This document shows, one piece after another, positions 11,520 through 15,518 of a stretch of DNA of 15,518 nucleotides. The DNA comes from JALOOE01 sp964423545 (GTDB taxonomy: Bacteria; Chloroflexota; Anaerolineae; CG2-30-64-16). Position numbers and translations under genes: made by a program. Numbering within the stretch: the first letter of the stretch is position 1; every line of letters begins with the position of its first letter. A model generated the notes under the pieces. It was not told the DNA's origin. It worked only from the letters and a program-made list of their open reading frames with translations, and did not search any database. The stretch is from NCBI GenBank assembly GCA_964423545.1, contig CAYRFV010000120.1:1-15518 (forward strand), in the 5' to 3' direction.

Positions 11520-12513
11520 GTGAATAAGCGACTTCGCAGCGTCCTGATACTCTCCGTGCTGCTGACTGCGGTGCTCCTGCTATCGGCTTGCTCCGTGCCG
11601 ACCGGTCCGGTTGACCTCGACAGCAAGGAGGTCGGCCTGTGGGAGCAGATCGTTGTCTACCCCATCGCGAAGGCTCTGGTCTGGTTGACCAATCTGATCT
11701 CCAGCATCGGCATTCCCTTTAGCCTGGGATGGGCGATCATTTTGATCACCATTGCCATCAAGCTGGCGACCATNNNNNNNNNNGTTGACGCGCAAGCAGC
11801 TTCAATCCCAGAAGGCCATGCAGGAACTGCAGCCGCGGATGAAAGAGCTCCAGGAAAAGTACGGCAAGGACCGCCAGAAGCTCTCCGAAGAGCAGATGAA
11901 GCTGTACAAGGAAATGGGCGTCAATCCGATGGGTGGCTGTCTGCCGTTACTCATCCAGATGCCGATCCTCTTCGGCCTGTACCAGGCGCTCTACGCAGTG
12001 GCCAGCACCGATCTGGTGACGCCGGCGCAGCGGGTCTTCTTCTGGATTCCGGATCTCTTCTTCCCGACCGTTGCCGTCGGCACCAACTGGCTCGGTGAAG
12101 CATTCCAGACGCAGGATTGGGGCATGCTGTTCGCCTACATGAGCCTCCCGATCATCATGCTGCTGACCCAGTTGCTCGTGCAGAAGATGGCGCAGGCCCC
12201 GAAGAGCAAAGGTGGGCAGGATACCCAGACCCAGATGATGAACCAGATGATGTTCTTCATGCCGATCATGTTCGGCTACATCACCCTGGGTCTGCCGTCG
12301 GGTCTGACGCTCTACTGGACCGTCTCCAACATCCTCAGCGTCGTCCAGCAGTACTTCACCACCGGCTGGGGAGCGTTGGTGGACTGGATTCCTGCGCTGA
12401 AGCCAAAGAGCGCAGTCGGCCAGACGGCGGCGCCGGTGGCGATTGTCCATGATTCAGCTCCGGTCGCCTCGGTCCCTGACAAGCCGGTCAAGCGCAATCG
12501 CCGCCGCCGGTAG
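11520..12513 (+). CDS. yidC: Membrane protein insertase YidC (lipoprotein type), interrupted by an assembly gap
   Basis: YidC (SpoIIIJ/OxaA) inserts and folds membrane proteins alone or with SecYEG. The start is GTG 11520, with AAGGAG 11 bases upstream. The N terminus is a lipoprotein signal with lipobox LSAC (Cys24), as in Gram-positive YidC. The core follows: GWAIILITIAIKLA, then a gap of ten Ns, then LTRKQLQSQKAMQELQPRMKEL, the hairpin KEMGVNPMGGCLPLLIQMPI, several further membrane segments and a basic tail KRNRRRR. The reading frame differs on the two sides of the Ns, so the gap is not really ten bases. Family alignment (expected I-P-L-T) suggests about three missing bases. The gene is probably intact in the organism. 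The groove position usually held by Arg is Lys81. Confidence 0.93.
11774..11783. other. Assembly gap (ten Ns) inside yidC
   Basis: Ten Ns join two contigs. The codon phase on the left ends with AT plus one base; on the right it resumes with TTG ACG CGC (L-T-R) after one G. Keeping the frame needs a multiple of three missing bases, so ten is a placeholder. Confidence 0.97.
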
Positions 12514-12564
12514 CCTCGTGTGAGGATCGAGCAGCAGGTCTTGTCAACCTAAGGAAGCGCATGT

Positions 12565-13419
12565 ATGGCAGGTGAAACGAGTGGGGAATTCCGCGGCAGA
12601 ACCATCGAAGCCGCAATCAGCGCGGGATTGGCTGCGCTGCAACTGTCACGCGAGGATGTCGAAGTCGAGGTGATCCGCCCCGGCAGCCGCGGTGTGTTGG
12701 GCATCGGCGCCGAGGATGCTGTGATCCGGCTGACCGATGCCAGGCCAGGTGCTGTACGTCCGGTGGTGGCGCCGGCGCCCCAGCCAATCGAGGCGAGCAA
12801 ACCTGAAGCGAAACCGGAGCCAAAGCCGGCTTCCAGGCCCGAGCCGAAGCCTGAACCAGCCCCGGCCTCGAAATCACAGCCCCGGTCTGAGCCGAACCGG
12901 ACACCGGATGACGCGGCCGGCGCTCTCAACCCCAAAGCGCTGGCTGCCGCCGAGCTGGGACAGACGTTTTTGTCCGGGCTTCTGGACCGTATGGGATTGC
13001 GCGCCACCGTTGAGATCGTCGCACAGAGCAGCGCCGAGGCCGACGAGGATGAGCGTACGCCGGTGCTCAACATCGTCGGCGACGACCTGGGCGTCCTCAT
13101 CGGCCGCCAGAACGAGACTCTCTCGGCCATCGAATACATCACGCGGCTCGCTGTCAACCAACAGAGCCACAGTCGCAGCCAGTTCACCGTCGATGTCAAC
13201 GGCTATCGCGCCAAGCGCGCCGAGTCGCTGCGCAAGCTGGCTTTCCGCATGGCCGACCAGTGCGCCCAGTCGGGGCGGACCGTTGCACTGGAGCCGATGC
13301 CCCCCGCGGAGCGGCGCATCATCCACATGGCGCTGCGAGATCACCCCAAGGTGTTCACGCAGAGCGTTGGTGAGGGGGATCGCCGCAAGGTGACCGTGGT
13401 GCTCAAGAAGGACGCGTAG
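12565..13419 (+). CDS. jag: Jag/KhpB RNA-binding protein (Jag-N, KH and R3H domains)
   Basis: Jag (KhpB, also EloR) is an RNA-binding protein linked to cell elongation and division in Gram-positive bacteria, usually encoded after yidC. The 284-residue product has the Jag-N domain (about 1-58: GRTIEAAISAGLAALQL, GSRGVLGIG), then a Pro/Lys/Glu-rich linker (about 65-118). A KH domain (about 145-208) and an R3H domain with Arg250-x3-His254 in ERRIIHMALRDH follow. The KH turn reads GRQN (180-183), where most Jag proteins have GxxG, so its second Gly is lost. ATG 12565 has AAGGAAG 7 bases upstream. The operon ends with a good terminator after this gene. Confidence 0.95.
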   Translation: MAGETSGEFRGRTIEAAISAGLAALQLSREDVEVEVIRPGSRGVLGIGAEDAVIRLTDARPGAVRPVVAPAPQPIEASKPEAKPEPKPASRPEPKPEPAPASKSQPRSEPNRTPDDAAGALNPKALAAAELGQTFLSGLLDRMGLRATVEIVAQSSAEADEDERTPVLNIVGDDLGVLIGRQNETLSAIEYITRLAVNQQSHSRSQFTVDVNGYRAKRAESLRKLAFRMADQCAQSGRTVALEPMPPAERRIIHMALRDHPKVFTQSVGEGDRRKVTVVLKKDA

Positions 13420-13457
13420 GCGCTTCGGCCGCGTCCGGCATGATCCCAAGCGCTTGC

Positions 13458-13490
13458 ACGCCGACCTGATGAGGGTCGGCGTTTTCGTTG
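13458..13490 (+). terminator. Intrinsic terminator of the rpmH-jag operon
   Basis: ACGCCGACC (13458-13466) pairs with GGTCGGCGT (13474-13482) over a 7-base loop, followed by TTTTCGTT. Its T tail overlaps the -35 of the next promoter (TTGACC at 13488), a compact operon boundary. Confidence 0.88.
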
Positions 13491-13516
13491 ACCCTTCCAG
13501 AAGACTATGCTACAAT
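13488..13516 (+). promoter_or_regulatory. Promoter of the pfkB-parA-parB operon
   Basis: TTGACC (13488-13493), a 17-base spacer and TACAAT (13511-13516), with an extended TGC just before the -10. Transcription should begin near 13523, downstream of the ATG at 13507, which rules that codon out as the start. Confidence 0.85.
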
Positions 13517-13551
13517 GTTTCGCGGACATCGACTGCGCTCACGAGGTTCCC

Positions 13552-14439
13552 TTGCCAATCGACTTCCTGGTCATCGGTCACATCACGCACGATTCGACTG
13601 CTGATGGGTTCCGCCTGGGAGGCACCGTATCGTACGCGGCTGTCACCGCCAGCCGGCTTGGCCATCGCCCGGGGATCTTGACGCGCGCCTCCACCACCGG
13701 CCTCACCACACGCCCTGCCGCCGATGGCCTGTCGGTCGTCACGACGTCACCGGATGCCGTGCTCGATGGCATCGACATCTGTCTGCTGCCTTCACCGGTC
13801 AGCACGACCTTCACCAACATCTACCACGGCATCGAACGCACGCAGATCATCGAGGCGCTCGCTGCGCCCATTGCGGCGGACGAGCTGCCGCCGCAATGGG
13901 CCAGTGCGCCGGTCGTGCTGCTGGGTCCCGTGGCTCGCGAGGTGCCGCCCGACTGGACGCGGGCCTTCCCCCCCCAAGCGCTGGTGGGCATCACGCCGCA
14001 AGGTTGGATGCGCAAATGGGATGAGCACGGGCGGGTCAGCCCAGCACCGTGGGAGAACATGCAAGAGTTTCTCACCCACGCTGACGTGATCATCCTCAGT
14101 CGGGAGGATGTCGGCGGCGATGACGCGGCCATTGCCGACCTGGCATGTCGGGCGAACCTGCTGATCGTCACGGATGGCTGGCACGGTGCAACGGTGCATC
14201 GCTGCGGCGAAAGCTACCCGGTGCCGCCGCGGCCCACCCAGCAGGTGGACCCGACCGGGGCGGGTGACGTGTTCGCCACCGCCTTCCTGCTTCGCTTGTT
14301 CGAGACCCGCGATCCGGTCGTCGCAGTGCGCTTCGCCAATGTCGTCGCCTCGATGTCGGTCGAGGGGATCGGCATGACGCGCATTCCCCACCGGTCGGAA
14401 GTGGATGCGTGGCTGGCACGCGAAGGAGAGGCGCAGTAG
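13552..14439 (+). CDS. PfkB-family (ribokinase-like) sugar or nucleoside kinase
   Basis: PfkB-family enzymes phosphorylate sugars, nucleosides or inositol using ATP. The 295-residue product has the N-terminal VIGHITHD strand, the GGTVSYAAVTASRLG sugar-side motif (residues 23-37) and the C-terminal signature DPTGAGD (233-239), with catalytic Asp239 and the anion hole. The stretch between about residues 45 and 90 is short compared with ribokinase, so the lid is reduced, as in inositol-kinase-like relatives. I chose TTG 13552 because GAGG lies 5 bases before it and the promoter -10 overlaps the earlier ATG at 13507. parA follows after 24 bases with no promoter or terminator between, so it is probably co-transcribed with parA-parB. 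The substrate is unknown. Confidence 0.85.
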   Translation: MPIDFLVIGHITHDSTADGFRLGGTVSYAAVTASRLGHRPGILTRASTTGLTTRPAADGLSVVTTSPDAVLDGIDICLLPSPVSTTFTNIYHGIERTQIIEALAAPIAADELPPQWASAPVVLLGPVAREVPPDWTRAFPPQALVGITPQGWMRKWDEHGRVSPAPWENMQEFLTHADVIILSREDVGGDDAAIADLACRANLLIVTDGWHGATVHRCGESYPVPPRPTQQVDPTGAGDVFATAFLLRLFETRDPVVAVRFANVVASMSVEGIGMTRIPHRSEVDAWLAREGEAQ

Positions 14440-14463
14440 CGAGCGCCGTGCGCCGAGGTCGCC

Positions 14464-15237
14464 GTGACTCGTATCTATGCTTTTGCGAACCAGAAGGGAG
14501 GCGTGGGCAAGACCACCACGACCGTCAACCTGGCAGCGTATCTCGCTGATGCGGGTCGGGCGGTGCTGGTCATCGACGCCGATCCGCAGGCCAACGCCAC
14601 AAGCAGCCTGGGCATCGACGCGACGGGCGTCTCCCACTCGATCTACGACGCCTTGATCGGCCGAGCGCCCCTCGCCGATGTCGTGATCAGCACCGCGCTG
14701 CCTGGGCTTGATCTCGCGCCGAGCGCGCCTGCCCTCGCCGGCGCCGAAGTTGAGATGGTGTCGATGCTGGCGCGCGAACACCTTATGCGCAGGATGCTGA
14801 ACGGCGTGGCCGAGCACTACGACTATGTGCTGATCGACTGTCCGCCCAGCCTGGGCCTGCTCACCATCAATGCACTCACGGCGGCACGCAACGGCGTGGT
14901 TGTGCCGATCCAATGCGAATACCTGGCTCTGGAAGGTCTGGGCCGCCTCTGGCATACGATCCAGTTAGTACGCGAGAACCTCAACCCACAGTTGACCATC
15001 AGCGGCATGGTGTTGACCATGTACGATCCGCGCACCAACCTCTCGGGGCAGGTGGCCAACGAGGTGCGCAAGCATTTCGCACGACAGTCGTTCGAGTCGA
15101 TCATCCCGCGCAGCATCCGCCTCAGCGAGGCGCCAAGCTACGGTCAAACGATCCTGACCTATGCGCCGAACTCGGCAGGCGCCGCGGCATATGCGGCGCT
15201 GGCGCAGGAATGGTTGGCTCGCGAGGAGGGCAAATGA
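14464..15237 (+). CDS. parA: Chromosome partitioning ATPase ParA (Soj)
   Basis: ParA is a DNA-binding ATPase that works with ParB to segregate the origin region. The 257-residue product has the deviant Walker A motif KGGVGKTTTTV (Lys11 signature lysine, Lys16 P-loop lysine), the Walker A' strand VIDADPQANATSSLG (Asp38, Asp40), the Walker B segment YVLIDCPPSLG, and the Soj-typical SEAPSYGQTI near the C terminus. Length matches chromosomal Soj rather than longer plasmid ParA. The start is GTG 14464, with GAGG 5 bases upstream. Its TGA overlaps the ATG of parB, so the pair is translationally coupled. Confidence 0.97.
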   Translation: MTRIYAFANQKGGVGKTTTTVNLAAYLADAGRAVLVIDADPQANATSSLGIDATGVSHSIYDALIGRAPLADVVISTALPGLDLAPSAPALAGAEVEMVSMLAREHLMRRMLNGVAEHYDYVLIDCPPSLGLLTINALTAARNGVVVPIQCEYLALEGLGRLWHTIQLVRENLNPQLTISGMVLTMYDPRTNLSGQVANEVRKHFARQSFESIIPRSIRLSEAPSYGQTILTYAPNSAGAAAYAALAQEWLAREEGK

Positions 15238-15518
15238 GCGCGCAACCGCGTGGCCTGGGCCGCGGCCTGGGCGCCTTGATCCCGGCTGGCCCGCTGCCGG
15301 AGCCTGCCAGCGCGGCCGAATCGCCTGATGCGCCGGGCCTGCGCGAGATATCGGTCGATGACATCCTGCCCAACCCGCGCCAACCGCGAGCAAGCATGGC
15401 CGCCGACGCGCTGGCCGAGCTTGCCGCGTCAATACGCGAGCACGGCTTGATCCAGCCGATCATCGTCATGCGCTCGCCCTTCACCGACAAGGTCGCGTAC
15501 CAGTTGATCGCTGGCGAG
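15234..15518 (+). CDS. parB: Chromosome partitioning protein ParB (Spo0J), N-terminal part (cut by right edge)
   Basis: ParB binds parS sites near the origin, spreads as a CTP-dependent clamp and stimulates ParA. The first 95 residues are visible: the ParA-activating N terminus RGLGRGLGALIP, a short Ala/Pro-rich linker, then the start of the ParB/Srx domain with ILPNPRQPR, IREHGLIQPIIV and YQLIAGE, where the window ends just before the expected GERR-type motif. Start ATG 15234 overlaps the parA stop and has GAGGAGG upstream at optimal distance. I saw no 16-bp parS consensus in this window. Confidence 0.95.
   Translation, partial: MSAQPRGLGRGLGALIPAGPLPEPASAAESPDAPGLREISVDDILPNPRQPRASMAADALAELAASIREHGLIQPIIVMRSPFTDKVAYQLIAGE

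Noticed and set aside
13792..14955. 387-codon open frame on the minus strand opposite the PfkB kinase and parA
   Set aside because: It spans two real genes on the other strand, has shadow-type composition and no family pattern.

Overview
The window is GC-rich, gene-dense bacterial chromosome made almost entirely of housekeeping genes. Gene content and motifs point to a member of the Chloroflexota (moderate confidence). The clues are a Gram-positive-type LexA operator (GAAC-N4-GTTC), a lipoprotein-type YidC, a DUF951 protein, a potassium-independent membrane pyrophosphatase and strong sigma-A-like promoters. A run of ten Ns inside yidC shows this is a draft or metagenomic assembly.

Left part (1-2371): the 3' end of a murJ lipid II flippase gene is followed by a C-rich, G-poor hexamer-repeat tract that resembles a Rho-loading site. 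On the minus strand lie an alkyladenine DNA glycosylase gene (with a possible leaderless promoter) and the SOS repressor gene lexA. The lexA promoter has consensus -35 and -10 hexamers, and its 17-bp spacer is filled by a palindromic LexA box.

Middle (2372-7540): nudC (NADH/NAD-cap pyrophosphatase) and rsfS (ribosome silencing factor) run rightward. They converge on a histone-deacetylase-like hydrolase gene that follows hppA, a K+-independent proton-pumping pyrophosphatase; both of these run leftward. hppA has a strong promoter and a leader of about 200 nt.

Right part (7552-10420): rnd (RNase D), a 71-residue DUF951 protein and an MFS exporter form a probable operon. Its promoter shows that translation of rnd starts later than the longest open frame would suggest.

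Origin-type region (10422-15518): a strong promoter and a terminator-like leader hairpin precede rpmH-rnpA-yidD-yidC-jag. These genes encode L34, the RNase P protein, two membrane-insertion factors and an RNA-binding protein, and the series ends at an intrinsic terminator. A second promoter drives a PfkB-family kinase gene, parA and the start of parB, which runs off the right edge. This is the usual origin-proximal order, except that a sugar-kinase-like gene sits where many bacteria carry mnmE-mnmG-rsmG. No dnaA gene or parS site was seen.

I found no mobile element, CRISPR array, defence island or tRNA/rRNA gene. The noteworthy signals are mainly regulatory: the lexA operator geometry, the rpmH leader hairpin, candidate leaderless starts and the rut-like tract. 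I do not see a clearly new multi-gene system.
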